Positions 33,649 to 43,569 of a stretch of 64,000 nucleotides of DNA are shown piece after piece. Positions within the stretch are counted from its first letter, which is position 1. Every line of letters starts with the position of its first letter. The stretch lies in the NCBI GenBank assembly GCA_020635035.1, contig JACKAO010000002.1, positions 372,001 to 436,000 of the forward strand. Direction: 5' to 3'. A program made the position numbers and the translations under genes. This DNA comes from Calditrichia bacterium (GTDB lineage Bacteria; Calditrichota; Calditrichia; Calditrichales; J004). The notes beneath the pieces are model-generated. The model worked only from the letters and a program-made list of their open reading frames with translations, had not been told where the DNA came from and did not search any database.

Positions 33649-34827
33649 TCAGCTTTCAATTTTATCCAGCCATTTTGCATCGCTGAACTGTTTTTTTATC
33701 TGATCAATTGCACCAAGACGCGAGACCAGGATTTCTTTTTTGTTTTTATCAACCAGATCGGTGCTGAAAGGATGTTCCTGCAACTCGGTTATTTTTTCAG
33801 TAATAGCCTGACCTATCTCCTTCATTAAAGGAAATAAAGCAACTTTATCAAGAGGAATATCTGCCAGATCTTCATCGGACAGATCATGCAATTTGTCTGC
33901 AGCGATATCATCAATTTTTGTTAAATCAATGTTTGGCAAATTCTTTATTGCTTTTTTATCAAGTGATAATTGAAAACGCCTGAAATCGAGACCTTTGATC
34001 AGTCCGGACCTGAGAATATAATTTTGCAGGTCCGAAGCATCATCACCAGCTTCGGTCATAATCCACTGCAGCCAGAAATAAACATCCAGCCCTTTTGGAT
34101 TATTTACGTTATCTGCAGTAATAAATTGCGGACGGCAGCCCGTACCGAAGCTGTACAAGGTTATTTTTTCTGTTTCATATTTCCCGGCAGGACCATAGTG
34201 AACTGCTTCAATTAGTGCAGCCATCGCCGGATTATTATATGTGGTAACACCGCCATCGATAAAGCGCTCCAGCGGGGCAAAATATGTTGGAGCAGACATG
34301 GTTGCTTCCAATGCAGCCCGCACCAGAACATCTTCATAGGTATACTTTTTAGCCGATGTGTTTTGTGTGAAATAGCTGAAAAATGTTTCTTCTCCGGCAA
34401 CAACATCTTTTGCGGTTATCATTAAATCGATGTTGTTTTTTTCGCAGAGCTCTTTTACTGTCAGATCGCCAAGGGTTTCTTTCAGGATTTTACGGTAATT
34501 CTTTTTTGAATATTCGGGGGGATTAAGGAGCCGGTGTGCTGCCCACGATTTTTTCTTAAAAACCTGTTTAACCAGTTTTATATAAAGATCTTCAATTTCA
34601 TAAGCAGTCTTTCCGGATGCAATCAATCCGGCCATTATACCACCGGTTGATGTACCTGCAACCATGTTGAAAAGCTTATAGCATGGAATACCTGCGATAT
34701 CTTCCAGCTTTTTGAGCATTTGCAGAGTCATTATCCCGCGAATACCGCCCCCGTCAAGGGCAAGGATGGTTTTATTCTCTGGATTTATCTTAAGTTTTGC
34801 AAAGGCCTGTTTTCTTTCTTCAGACAT
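33649..34827 (-). CDS. Patatin-like phospholipase
   Basis: 392 residues. Oxyanion loop GGGIRG (26-31), nucleophile elbow GTSTG (Ser60) and catalytic DGG (Asp191) are all intact, so it should be an active lipid acyl hydrolase. No signal peptide. The cytoplasmic patatin group includes effectors of defence systems, but no cyclase or other partner gene adjoins it, so a metabolic lipase is as likely. The ribosome site is GGGAGG. Confidence 0.94.
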   Translation of the reverse strand: MSEERKQAFAKLKINPENKTILALDGGGIRGIMTLQMLKKLEDIAGIPCYKLFNMVAGTSTGGIMAGLIASGKTAYEIEDLYIKLVKQVFKKKSWAAHRLLNPPEYSKKNYRKILKETLGDLTVKELCEKNNIDLMITAKDVVAGEETFFSYFTQNTSAKKYTYEDVLVRAALEATMSAPTYFAPLERFIDGGVTTYNNPAMAALIEAVHYGPAGKYETEKITLYSFGTGCRPQFITADNVNNPKGLDVYFWLQWIMTEAGDDASDLQNYILRSGLIKGLDFRRFQLSLDKKAIKNLPNIDLTKIDDIAADKLHDLSDEDLADIPLDKVALFPLMKEIGQAITEKITELQEHPFSTDLVDKNKKEILVSRLGAIDQIKKQFSDAKWLDKIES

Positions 34828-34873
34828 ACGACCTCCCGGGAAAAGGATATGATAAAGCGAGATTTTACAGAAT

Positions 34874-35758
34874 TTATTGTATAAACTGATAAAGCATCAA
34901 TGATATTTCTGCCATCATTTTGACTGCTGAGTCTGAATTTTCCAGGTTTTTGGAAAGGAGTACTAAAACATATTTTCGGCCATCTGGTAAAAATACAATC
35001 CCGGAATCATGCTGCACACCGCTGATGGAGCCTGTCTTATGGGCAACCCGTACATCTTGTGGAAGGAGGGCAGGAATAATTTCATTGTATTGCTGATCAA
35101 AAAGTATATTGATCATTTTTCTTGATGATTCCTGGTCAACAGCTTGTCCTGAAGCAATTTTTTCAAAAATGATCATCAGGTCGCGGGCAGTAGTGGTGTT
35201 GTTCAGTCCTTCATCAAATGCCTTTATATCTTCCACACCGCGTAAAACCTGGATATTAAGGGCACCTAAATCACGCATTGTTGATGTAACATTCTCAGCA
35301 CCCAAATATTCAATAACAATATTTGTTGCCAGGTTGCTGCTATGAATAATCATATCGTAAACAAGATCATATACCTTCCTTTTTTTCCCAATAAAACCAT
35401 AAAGCTGCTCGCCACCATCCCGGGAAATATCAAGACTAAAAAGAGAACCGTCAACAATGCTTTTAAATTCGTTCTTTACAATAACGGAATCATCAAGATT
35501 AAAACGGCCGGCTTTTTGTTGCTTGAAAGCTTCAACCATCACCGGTGTTTTCATCGTACTTGCCGCATGAAAAACATCATCTGCATTGATAAGAATTTCA
35601 ATCGGATCCTTTTCCACGGTTTTAAATGCAAGCGCAAAAGTTCCGTTCTCTGTGCTGAATTTATTCTGTATCTGTGTCTTTAAGTCATTTGTATCATGCA
35701 TATTCCGGCATCCTGTAGATAAGAAATTGATTATTATGAAAAAGAATAGTTTATACAT
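34874..35758 (-). CDS. Class A beta-lactamase-like lipoprotein
   Basis: 294 residues. Lipobox STGC (Cys17). Catalytic motifs: STMK (Ser67, Lys70), SSN at 140-142 in the SDN position, KTG (241-243), and an omega-loop EGLNNTTTARD with Glu183. The full set suggests a working serine hydrolase. It could hydrolyse beta-lactams or a peptidoglycan peptide; SSN in place of SDN resembles divergent members. ATG 35758 was chosen for AGGAG upstream and the signal peptide. It overlaps the EamA gene by eight bases. Confidence 0.9.
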   Translation of the reverse strand: MYKLFFFIIINFLSTGCRNMHDTNDLKTQIQNKFSTENGTFALAFKTVEKDPIEILINADDVFHAASTMKTPVMVEAFKQQKAGRFNLDDSVIVKNEFKSIVDGSLFSLDISRDGGEQLYGFIGKKRKVYDLVYDMIIHSSNLATNIVIEYLGAENVTSTMRDLGALNIQVLRGVEDIKAFDEGLNNTTTARDLMIIFEKIASGQAVDQESSRKMINILFDQQYNEIIPALLPQDVRVAHKTGSISGVQHDSGIVFLPDGRKYVLVLLSKNLENSDSAVKMMAEISLMLYQFIQ

Positions 35759-36641
35759 TTTCTGGAATTCTCCTGTTAACCAGGTATACACCAATTATAA
35801 TTAAAAACATACCGATTATATGCATAAAAAAAATAGTTTCTCCATCCATTACACCAAAAAGTAAAGCAATAACGGGTATAACATATGTAACTGAGCTGGC
35901 GGCAACAGGTGACGTCATTTGCAGTAACCTGAAAAACAGAACGAGTGCGAGAGCCGTGTTCACAATTCCCAGGAAGGCAAGATAACCAAGGGCTAACCAG
36001 CCATCGGAATGGCTGGTGGTGATTTTTAGAAAGTCTGTCGTTAAAAGGTATATGAGTGATGGCGGCCCGACAAAAAAAAGAGCAAGTGCTGTGAGTCGAA
36101 CAGCCTGAATTTCACCAAGGTACTTTTTTATAAAATTTACATTTAAGGCATAACAAAATGAAGCCACAATCACAAGCCAGGCATAGACGTTGATACTACC
36201 TAACTCTCCGCGGGGATTGATAAGACTCAGGCCTACCGATCCGGCAAGTCCAAAAAGAATCCCGATGACGTGTCCGCGGATGATTTTGTTTTTAAAAAAA
36301 TAGATTCCGATGAGCAAAGTGAATAACGGGGTTAACGAATTTAGTACTCCGGCTATACCGCTTGCGAGCTGTGTTTGTGCCTTGGCAAAAAGGAAAGCAG
36401 GGATCAGGTTACCGATAATTCCGGAAAAAGCAAGCTGCCAGCCGTTCTGCTTAAAGTATTTTTTAAAATACATAACTGCGCTGGGCACTAAAACAATATA
36501 AGCAAAAAAGATACGGGCTAATGCAACCTGAACAGGAGAATACACCAACAAGGCTTTCTTGATTAATATAAATGATGCTCCCCAAACAAGAGCTACAAAA
36601 ATGAGAATAAAAGAAGCAAGCTTTTTATTTCGATCAGTCAT
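35751..36641 (-). CDS. EamA/RhaT-family drug/metabolite exporter
   Basis: 296 residues with ten hydrophobic spans in two EamA halves (each about 135 residues; FVALVWGASFILIKKA opens the first, VIVASFCYALNVNFIKKYLG the second). DMT family members export amino acids, nucleotides or drugs. ATG 36641 was preferred over a TTG at 36671 with no ribosome site. It is part of a tight minus-strand run (DUF2911, SDR, EamA, beta-lactamase-like). Substrate unknown. Confidence 0.92.
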   Translation of the reverse strand: MTDRNKKLASFILIFVALVWGASFILIKKALLVYSPVQVALARIFFAYIVLVPSAVMYFKKYFKQNGWQLAFSGIIGNLIPAFLFAKAQTQLASGIAGVLNSLTPLFTLLIGIYFFKNKIIRGHVIGILFGLAGSVGLSLINPRGELGSINVYAWLVIVASFCYALNVNFIKKYLGEIQAVRLTALALFFVGPPSLIYLLTTDFLKITTSHSDGWLALGYLAFLGIVNTALALVLFFRLLQMTSPVAASSVTYVIPVIALLFGVMDGETIFFMHIIGMFLIIIGVYLVNRRIPENV

Positions 36642-36677
36642 CGGGCTGCTGGAATGTTTTAGATGTTGCAATTCACG

Positions 36678-37352
36678 TTAATACATATTAAAAACGGGAT
36701 CTTTTAATTCGCTTTTTGATGCATTACAGGCATAAAAAATAGTGTCAGCAATTTTCTCCGGTTTAACCCATTTTGAAAAATCTGCGTCGGGCATAGCTTT
36801 CCGGTTTGCCATGGTATCAATCGTACCCGGCACAATAACAGACGTAACTACATCTGATGCATAACCGCTTCCATTTAAAAGCTCTGCCAGGGCAAAGATC
36901 TGTGCTTTGGAAAGTGTATATGCAACCATGTCCGAGCCGGATTCAGGTTGCTGCCCGGGCTTTGAGCCAATCAGTACAATTCTGCCATATCCTTTTTCCT
37001 TCATATGCAGAAAAACGTTTTGTGCTGTAAACCAGGTTGTAAGAAAATTCAATCGGAACATCTTTTCAATATCGGACTCTGATGTCTCCCGGATGTTGCC
37101 CATGGCGAACCCACCTACCATTAATACAGCAGCCGAAATGATTCCGCAGTCGGCTGCTGCTTTTTGTACAAATAAGCCGGCGCTTTTCTCGGATGTAAGA
37201 TCTGCCTGAATTTCCAGTATATTTCCAGCAGAATTTCCGGTTGTTTCATCATGCCGGGAAACGGCAATCCGATAATCCGCACTTAAGAATTTATTGAGAA
37301 CAGCCTGACCCAATCCACCGGAAGCACCGGTTAAAAGAACGGTTTTGTACAT
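36678..37352 (-). CDS. Short-chain dehydrogenase/reductase
   Basis: 224 residues. The NAD(P) site TGASGGLG (8-15) and the catalytic pair YxxxK in AYTLSKA are intact, with the Ser in LIGSKPG. ATG 37352 was chosen: it overlaps the stop of the DUF2911 gene by one base (TAATG), a typical coupled start. Cytoplasmic oxidoreductase of unknown substrate. Confidence 0.94.
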   Translation of the reverse strand: MYKTVLLTGASGGLGQAVLNKFLSADYRIAVSRHDETTGNSAGNILEIQADLTSEKSAGLFVQKAAADCGIISAAVLMVGGFAMGNIRETSESDIEKMFRLNFLTTWFTAQNVFLHMKEKGYGRIVLIGSKPGQQPESGSDMVAYTLSKAQIFALAELLNGSGYASDVVTSVIVPGTIDTMANRKAMPDADFSKWVKPEKIADTIFYACNASKSELKDPVFNMY

Positions 37353-38194
37353 TATTTCTGTGACCATTCATCGATTGATTTCTGATTCAGCTGAACGTAA
37401 AAATCATTTCCTGCTTTTTGGGCACTGACCATACTGCGTTTGGCAAAAATGACAGCTTCATCATAATCTTCAAGTGCAGCAAGGATTTCTGCCTTAAGTC
37501 TCAAAACCCAAAATGGAGAATCATCTATCTCGAGAGATTTATTAACCATGTCCAGCGCATCATCTTTGCTTTTGTTATTACTAAAATAGTAGCGTGCGGC
37601 GCTGTACCAGGCACCGGCATTATCAGTATTATCAGAATTTGTAAAATCTTCAATACTCTGCATCACCATTGCATCGGTATCAATTTCCAGTTTTATCGGC
37701 ACTTCTGTTTGCGCCCAAAGCAAAATTATCTGCGCAGAATTGTCGGTCATATTTGCAATCTGAATTGTAAAACGCTCAACCGGCAAAGGTACAAGTTTGG
37801 ACTTAACTTTAAAAGTAAGCAGATCGGCCGATTCATCATGATTTTCTCTGCTGTCCAGCTTTTTGTTAATAATTATTTTCCAGTCTTGTTCGCCGGGAAC
37901 GGTGTAAAGACTATACTCACCGGCAGGTACAGGGTGTCCTTCCAGTTTGACATCTGTACTGAATTTAAGTTTTGTTGATTCATTCGCACCTGTCCGCCAT
38001 ACTTTGCCATAGGGAACAAGATCACCAAAAATCACACGATCCTTAATTCCCGGTCTTGAATATTCAACGCTAACTTCAGTGATACCTACTAATTGTGTTA
38101 CAGTACCAAAAGGGCTTGGCTGCGGTGTTTTAATCTGCGCATTTCCAAGAGAGAGTGCGAGTAAGATAAATAGTAAAATTAAAGAAAAACGCAT
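37352..38194 (-). CDS. DUF2911 periplasmic protein
   Basis: 280 residues: signal peptide (to GNAQ), then the DUF2911 domain with EYSRPGIKDRVIFGDLVPYG, VWRTGANESTKLKFSTDV and PVPAGEYSLYTVPG (to about 180), and a helical C-terminus with a TPR-like pair. It is a common FCB secreted protein of unknown role. GGAGG precedes the ATG. It is the first gene of a coupled run with the SDR. Confidence 0.94.
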   Translation of the reverse strand: MRFSLILLFILLALSLGNAQIKTPQPSPFGTVTQLVGITEVSVEYSRPGIKDRVIFGDLVPYGKVWRTGANESTKLKFSTDVKLEGHPVPAGEYSLYTVPGEQDWKIIINKKLDSRENHDESADLLTFKVKSKLVPLPVERFTIQIANMTDNSAQIILLWAQTEVPIKLEIDTDAMVMQSIEDFTNSDNTDNAGAWYSAARYYFSNNKSKDDALDMVNKSLEIDDSPFWVLRLKAEILAALEDYDEAVIFAKRSMVSAQKAGNDFYVQLNQKSIDEWSQK

Positions 38195-38282
38195 GATACC
38201 TCCTTTTAATCAAATTATTTTTTAAACATACATGAGCACAAACAAAACAAAGTAAGAATCATATTCCCGGAAAGTTCTGCAA

Positions 38283-39680
38283 TTAAAAATATTTCAAAGT
38301 TAATTCAGCAATTCTCTTAACTCTGTTGGAAAAGGGCGGCATAACCAGTTGTGACAATGTAAAACCATTTTTCTGCTTTAAAACAGATCTCTGATTGCTG
38401 AATTCAATAAAGCTGTAAAAGCCATGTGATTTTCCTGAACCACTGCTGTTGATACCTCCAAAAGGTAAGCCTGGATGTCCAAATTGCAAAGTTGTTTCAT
38501 TGATAGCTACGGTTCCGGAGCATGTATTATCTAAAATATAAGTTGTATTTTTTTCTGACTGAGAGAAAATATAAAGGGCTAAAGGGTTTGGTTTTGATTG
38601 TATTATCGGAATGACATCAGCCAGGTTTTCATAGCTTCTGAGCGCAAGAACAGGCCCGAAAATCTCTTCATCAAACAGATCGGCTTCCAAAGGCGTATTA
38701 CGTAAAATTACAGGTGCAACAAAACATTCATTTTCATCAAACACCGGTTCTGTTTCAGTTTGTGCTCCTTTGCTTACTGCATCATCAATTAGTCGTTTGA
38801 CACGCTGAAAGTTCTGATTGTTGATAATCCGTGCATAGTCAGGATTGCTCTTTTTATCGCCGGGAAAACATTTTTCCAGTTCGATTTTCAGCTTATCAAT
38901 AAGAGCTTTTTCCATAGATTTGTGTACAAAAAGATAGTTAGGAGAAACGCACGCCTGGCCATTGTTTAAAAATTTTCCAAAAATAAGACGATTTGCCGTA
39001 TCGGATATCCGTGCCGTTTCATCAATAATTGCCGGATTTTGCCCTCCCAATTCCAAGGTCACGGATGTGAGATTTTCTGCAGCAGCTTTCATAACAATTT
39101 TACCCACCCTGCTGCTTCCCGTAAAAAAGATATGATCAAACGGAAGCTTTAATAAATCCTGGGAAACCTTATAGTCACCATTCAGTAAAGCCACTTCCTG
39201 TTCGTTAAACAACTCTGCAATCATTTTTTCCAGTAAAACCGAACTATGGCTGCTGATTTCAGACGGTTTAAGAATAACGCAATTTCCTGCTGCAATGGCT
39301 GATGCCAGTGGAGCGATGGTTAACAAAAACGGGAAATTCCATGGAGAAATAATCAGAACAAGACCTTTGGGTTCATAGCGTATGTAAGATTTTGAACCAA
39401 ACAAAACCAAAGGAGGGCTTATTTTCCTTGGCTTCATCCAGCTTTTTAGTTTTTTTATGATCAGGTCAATTTCAAGAAAAACGGCTTTTATTTCAGTCAG
39501 ATCAACATCAACCTGTGGTTTCCTGAAATCGTCATAAAGTGCCTGACGGATTTCCTGCTGATGGGAAATAAGCCATTTACGTATCTTTTTAATTTTTTCA
39601 ACCCGCTGCTGCGGAGAACTATTTTTATTGATAAGTGAGTAATTTTTTTGTGTATCAAAAATCTTTTGATAAGGATTCAT
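38283..39680 (-). CDS. Aldehyde dehydrogenase family protein (class 3-like)
   Basis: 465 residues, the shorter class 3 length. Active-site Cys244 in GQACVSP and Glu210 in TLELGGQNP are present; SPWNFPFLL, FTGSSRVG and GPVLALRSY complete the family pattern. It oxidises medium- or long-chain aldehydes to acids with NAD(P). The hydrophobic C-terminus (LTLKYF) lacks a clear anchor. A single-gene unit, 88 bases from the DUF2911 start. Confidence 0.95.
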   Translation of the reverse strand: MNPYQKIFDTQKNYSLINKNSSPQQRVEKIKKIRKWLISHQQEIRQALYDDFRKPQVDVDLTEIKAVFLEIDLIIKKLKSWMKPRKISPPLVLFGSKSYIRYEPKGLVLIISPWNFPFLLTIAPLASAIAAGNCVILKPSEISSHSSVLLEKMIAELFNEQEVALLNGDYKVSQDLLKLPFDHIFFTGSSRVGKIVMKAAAENLTSVTLELGGQNPAIIDETARISDTANRLIFGKFLNNGQACVSPNYLFVHKSMEKALIDKLKIELEKCFPGDKKSNPDYARIINNQNFQRVKRLIDDAVSKGAQTETEPVFDENECFVAPVILRNTPLEADLFDEEIFGPVLALRSYENLADVIPIIQSKPNPLALYIFSQSEKNTTYILDNTCSGTVAINETTLQFGHPGLPFGGINSSGSGKSHGFYSFIEFSNQRSVLKQKNGFTLSQLVMPPFSNRVKRIAELTLKYF

Positions 39681-39784
39681 TATTCGCTACCGGGATTTAT
39701 TCTCTGTGCAATTTTGTTAGCCAATTTAATAATTTTTTACTTTTAGACTAAAGGAATTTCTATATGAAAATATTAGGAATACAG

Positions 39785-39810
39785 AATTGCCGGAATATGG
39801 TTCCGGTCAA
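39785..39810. promoter_or_regulatory. Hairpin in the leader of the POT cluster
   Basis: ATTGCCGGAA and TTCCGG-T-CAAT form a 10-bp stem with one bulge and a 5-base loop. A second, imperfect pairing (ACAAGACTT with AAGGTCTTTGT) ends in a T-run near 39860. These could form a leader attenuator before 39933, or end a transcript. Confidence 0.4.
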
Positions 39811-39932
39811 TATTTACAAGACTTTATAAGATTTACGATCAAAAAAGGTCTTTGTCTTTTTTTTAATAATTCCTATATTAGCAAATTCTATTATCTAAAT
39901 ATCTTTCATATTCTACGCTAGCGGAGGTGTCC

Positions 39933-41381
39933 ATGTTTGGAGAACATCCAAAAGGGTTGCAGGTTCTTTTTATGACTGAGATGTGGGAACGTTTCAGTTA
40001 TTATGGAATGCGTGCGATCCTGGTTTTATTTATGACAGCTGCTGTCGCAACAGGAGGCTTTGAGTTTGATAGCGCCACAGCTGCAGCTATTTACGGATTA
40101 TATACGTTTGGTGTCTATGCAATGGCCTTGCCCGGTGGCTGGATTGCCGATAGAATTATAGGTCAGCAAAAAGCAGTATTATTTGGCGGTGTACTTATTG
40201 CCCTGGGAAATTATTTTTTAGCAGTTCCCGGGAAAACAACGTTTTATTTGGGATTATTACTTGTCATTTTAGGAACAGGGATGCTTAAACCCAATGTAAG
40301 TGCAATTGTTGGAGATTTGTATCCGGAAGGCGGTGCACGCAGGGATGCGGGTTTCTCAATTTTTTACATGGGTATTAATGTTGGTGCTGTCGCAGGGCAA
40401 TTAATAGTAGGTTATTTAGGTGAAAAAGTTGGCTGGCATATTGGTTTCCTTTCTGCGGGAATAGCGATGACCTTAGGTGTGATTCAGTTCCTGACTCGTA
40501 AAAAAATCCTTGGCGATGCCGGACTTTTAAAAGGGGAAGCAGCTTCAGCTGAAATGAAAGCAAGCGGAGTTAAACAATTCTTAATGGGAATTGCTGTTAC
40601 TGCGATTATTGTTATCAGCCTCTATTTTTATTTTGCTTCGTCAGGTACTTTTGATATTGTCGACTTCGCAAAGAACACCGGATATATTTTACTTGCTGTT
40701 GCAGTTCTTTATTTTCTGTCAATTATCCTGTTTGCTACTCACAATTCGGATGAAAAAAAACGTGTTGGGATGATATTTATTCTATTTCTCGGGGCAGTTG
40801 TCTTTTTTGCCGGTTTTGAGCAGGCAGGTTCTTCAATGACACTTTTTGCCAGAGACTTAACGGACAGGAATATATTTAACTGGGAGCTGCCTGTTTCATG
40901 GCTGCAAAATATCAACCCTTTATTTATCGTTATCCTTGCTCCTGTGATTGGTGCTTTGTGGGTACGGCTGGGTGATAAAAACCCTTCGATACCGGTAAAA
41001 TTTGGCTTAGGACTTTTTATTTTGGGTATTGGTTTTTTTGTTTTGGCATGGGGAGCTTCTTTTGGAACAACTGAAAAAGTAAGCCCGATGTGGCTGGTTG
41101 TTACCTACTTTTTCCATACGGTGGGTGAATTATGTTTAAGTCCGGTTGGATTGAGTTCGGTCACGAAGCTTTCGCCGCAACGCCTGGTTGGACAGATGAT
41201 GGGCACCTGGTTCCTGGGAGCCGCGCTTGGTAACCTGACAGCCGGATTGGTTGCTACGTATATCGAGCATTTTTCTCAAGATTTATTGTACAGTGTTGTT
41301 GCCGGATTTGTTGCTGTATTCGGATTACTCTTCTTTATTATTGCCAAGCCGATCAACAAACTGGCCGGTGGCATAAAATAA
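39933..41381 (+). CDS. POT-family peptide transporter 1
   Basis: 482 residues with at least twelve membrane spans. The POT signature EMWERFSYYGMRAILVLFMT lies in the first span, and the family motif GINVGAVAGQLIVGYLGEKV follows. POT carriers import di- and tripeptides with protons. ATG 39933 was chosen because GGAGG lies just upstream; a GTG at 39927 overlaps it. First of three related transporters. Confidence 0.94.
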   Translation: MFGEHPKGLQVLFMTEMWERFSYYGMRAILVLFMTAAVATGGFEFDSATAAAIYGLYTFGVYAMALPGGWIADRIIGQQKAVLFGGVLIALGNYFLAVPGKTTFYLGLLLVILGTGMLKPNVSAIVGDLYPEGGARRDAGFSIFYMGINVGAVAGQLIVGYLGEKVGWHIGFLSAGIAMTLGVIQFLTRKKILGDAGLLKGEAASAEMKASGVKQFLMGIAVTAIIVISLYFYFASSGTFDIVDFAKNTGYILLAVAVLYFLSIILFATHNSDEKKRVGMIFILFLGAVVFFAGFEQAGSSMTLFARDLTDRNIFNWELPVSWLQNINPLFIVILAPVIGALWVRLGDKNPSIPVKFGLGLFILGIGFFVLAWGASFGTTEKVSPMWLVVTYFFHTVGELCLSPVGLSSVTKLSPQRLVGQMMGTWFLGAALGNLTAGLVATYIEHFSQDLLYSVVAGFVAVFGLLFFIIAKPINKLAGGIK

Positions 41382-41388
41382 AATCTGC

Positions 41389-41421
41389 AAACGCCCTGTC
41401 TTTGTGCAGGGCGTTTTCTTT
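41389..41421 (+). terminator. Terminator between POT 1 and the PAP2 gene
   Basis: A 9-bp stem (41390-41398 with 41407-41415) is followed by TTTCTTTTT. The next gene's ATG comes two bases after the T-run. Confidence 0.9.
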
Positions 41422-41423
41422 TT

Positions 41424-42176
41424 ATGAAAAAGTTAATCATCCAATCAATCTTTGTATTTGTTTTTGTTTCAAACCTGTATAGTCAGCCTTCAAAAAATGA
41501 TTATATCATCGGATATGGCAGCCTGGCTGTTTTTTCTTTAACCCAATTTCCACTTTTCCCATACCTTGCTCCGCAGAAACCAGCATGGAAAATTGCACCG
41601 GAAACGGATATTTTTTTCAGAAAAAAACTCAAATGGCAAAATAAGAATTTAAGAAAAGCAGCTTTTTACAGCGATATACTGCTCGATGGTATTTTTCTTC
41701 CTTCTGTTTTCTGGACGCCTTTGTTGTCAAAAGAAAAATATGCACATCATTTACTATTAAATATTGAAGTCGCTTCGGCGACAGGTATACTGACTAATCT
41801 TGCAAAATTTATAACAGGCAGGCAAAGGCCGTATTCTTATTATTCAACATTGGAATCAGAAGGATTAGATGATTATCTTTCTTTTTTCAGTGGCCATACG
41901 AGTTTAACTTTCGCAATAGCCACATCTACTTCCATGATATTTGAAAAAAAAGAGCCACAAATATCAGGGTTGATCTGGAGCAGCAGCATTGCATTAGCTG
42001 CATTGACTGGATATTTGCGGATTGCCGGGGATAAACATTATATGACCGATGTGCTAACCGGTGTCGTTTTGGGTAGTCTGACAGGTTACCTGATCACTGA
42101 ACATCAGCAAAAGCGATTTTTTAAAAATAAAAGCACACAAAATTTTCAACTAACATTGGTTCTGCCAATTAGATAA
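41424..42176 (+). CDS. PAP2-superfamily phosphatase
   Basis: 250 residues with signal peptide (MKKLIIQSIFVFVFVSNLYS). PAP2 motifs are complete: KFITGRQRP (motif 1), FSGHTS (motif 2, catalytic His) and RIAGDKHYMTD (motif 3). Such enzymes dephosphorylate lipids (undecaprenyl-diphosphate, lipid A) in the periplasm. No ribosome site is visible because the ATG follows the T-run of the preceding terminator directly. It sits between two peptide transporters without obvious functional tie. Confidence 0.93.
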   Translation: MKKLIIQSIFVFVFVSNLYSQPSKNDYIIGYGSLAVFSLTQFPLFPYLAPQKPAWKIAPETDIFFRKKLKWQNKNLRKAAFYSDILLDGIFLPSVFWTPLLSKEKYAHHLLLNIEVASATGILTNLAKFITGRQRPYSYYSTLESEGLDDYLSFFSGHTSLTFAIATSTSMIFEKKEPQISGLIWSSSIALAALTGYLRIAGDKHYMTDVLTGVVLGSLTGYLITEHQQKRFFKNKSTQNFQLTLVLPIR

Positions 42177-42196
42177 AATTTTATAATGGAGGTAAA

Positions 42197-43519
42197 ATGG
42201 CAAGAAAGCACCCCAAGGGTTTGCCAATTCTGTTTTTTACAGAAATGTGGGAACGCTTCAGTTATTATGGCATGCGGGCAATCCTTGTATTATATATTAC
42301 TAAAGAAGCAATCGGTAATAATCCCGGTTTAGGATGGAGCAACAGCGATGCCCTTGCACTTTACGGCTGGTATACCATGTTGGTATACGTGATGTCAATA
42401 CCCGGCGGTATTTTGGCAGATCGTGTTTTGGGTCAGAAAAAGACGGTTCTGATAGGTGGTATTCTGATTGCGCTAGGTCAATTGACCCTTGCTATCGACA
42501 ATATGATAAGTTTTTATTCCGGGCTTACATTGCTGATTCTTGGTGTGGGTGCTTTAAAACCGAATATCTCTACGATGGTAGGTGGATTGTACCGCGAAGG
42601 TGACCCGATGCGCGATAAAGGATTTACTATTTTTTATATCGGTATTAATATCGGTGCAGCAAGCGCACCACTCCTCGTTGGTTACATCGGTGAAACGATC
42701 GGCTGGCATTTTGGATTCGGTCTTGCCGGTATAGGAATGATTCTGGGATTATTTGTCTATGTATGGGGACAAAAATATCTTGAAACAGTTGGCAATTATG
42801 TTCCTGCCAAAAAAATTGAAGGTACGAAAACCAATGCACCGTTAACCAAAATTGAAAAAGACCGGGTTATTGTTCTGCTTATTTCATTCATTATTGTAAT
42901 TGTTTTCTGGGCGGCATATGAACAAGCCGGTGGCTTAATGAATCTGTATACCAAGGAAAAAATCAATCGCGTTGTATTTGGATATGAGATTCCTGCAAGT
43001 ATTTTTCAATCGGTGCCGGCACTTTTTGTTATTATTTTTGGTACACCTGTGGCTGCATTCTGGGTTAAACATCAGCTGAAAGGTAAAGAATCATCTTCTC
43101 TTTATAAAATGGCGATTGGTACAATCATTACCGGTTTTGGTTTTCTTTTAATGTCGGGTGCATCTCTCGAAGCTGCATCAGGACAAAAGGCAATGCTGCT
43201 CTGGCTGGTTGGTGCTTATCTTTTACATGTTATTGGTGAGCTGAGTATTTCTCCGGTTGCTCTTTCCTTTATAACCAAGCTGGCTCCTGTTAAATATGCA
43301 TCAATCATGATGGGTGTTTACTTTGCGGCAACAGGTTTAGGAAATAAGCTGGCAGGAATTGTAGGTGAGTTTGCCACCCAGGCAGGAGAATTTGAAATTT
43401 TTACCGGTATTTTTGTTTTCTGTGTATTGTTCGGGATACTGCTGCTTGTCTTCTTTAAGAAACTGAAAGCATTAACGCATGGAGCAGAAGATTTAAAATT
43501 AGAACATGAAGAAGCATAA
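42197..43519 (+). CDS. POT-family peptide transporter 2
   Basis: 440 residues, paralogous to the gene at 39933 (EMWERFSYYGMRAILVLYIT, FYIGINIGAASAPLLVGYIG). AATGGAGGTAA precedes the ATG. The loop after span 6 is shorter than in POT 1. Proton-driven peptide uptake is expected; the duplicated carriers may differ in peptide preference. Confidence 0.94.
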   Translation: MARKHPKGLPILFFTEMWERFSYYGMRAILVLYITKEAIGNNPGLGWSNSDALALYGWYTMLVYVMSIPGGILADRVLGQKKTVLIGGILIALGQLTLAIDNMISFYSGLTLLILGVGALKPNISTMVGGLYREGDPMRDKGFTIFYIGINIGAASAPLLVGYIGETIGWHFGFGLAGIGMILGLFVYVWGQKYLETVGNYVPAKKIEGTKTNAPLTKIEKDRVIVLLISFIIVIVFWAAYEQAGGLMNLYTKEKINRVVFGYEIPASIFQSVPALFVIIFGTPVAAFWVKHQLKGKESSSLYKMAIGTIITGFGFLLMSGASLEAASGQKAMLLWLVGAYLLHVIGELSISPVALSFITKLAPVKYASIMMGVYFAATGLGNKLAGIVGEFATQAGEFEIFTGIFVFCVLFGILLLVFFKKLKALTHGAEDLKLEHEEA

Positions 43520-43569
43520 GTAATGTAAATGAAAACACAACTAAAATTCTACACAAACGCGAGGGAGCG

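Noticed and set aside
33649..34827. Patatin as the effector of an anti-phage CBASS system
   Set aside because: No nucleotide cyclase or other CBASS partner adjoins it; both neighbours are DUF2207 and a beta-lactamase-like gene.
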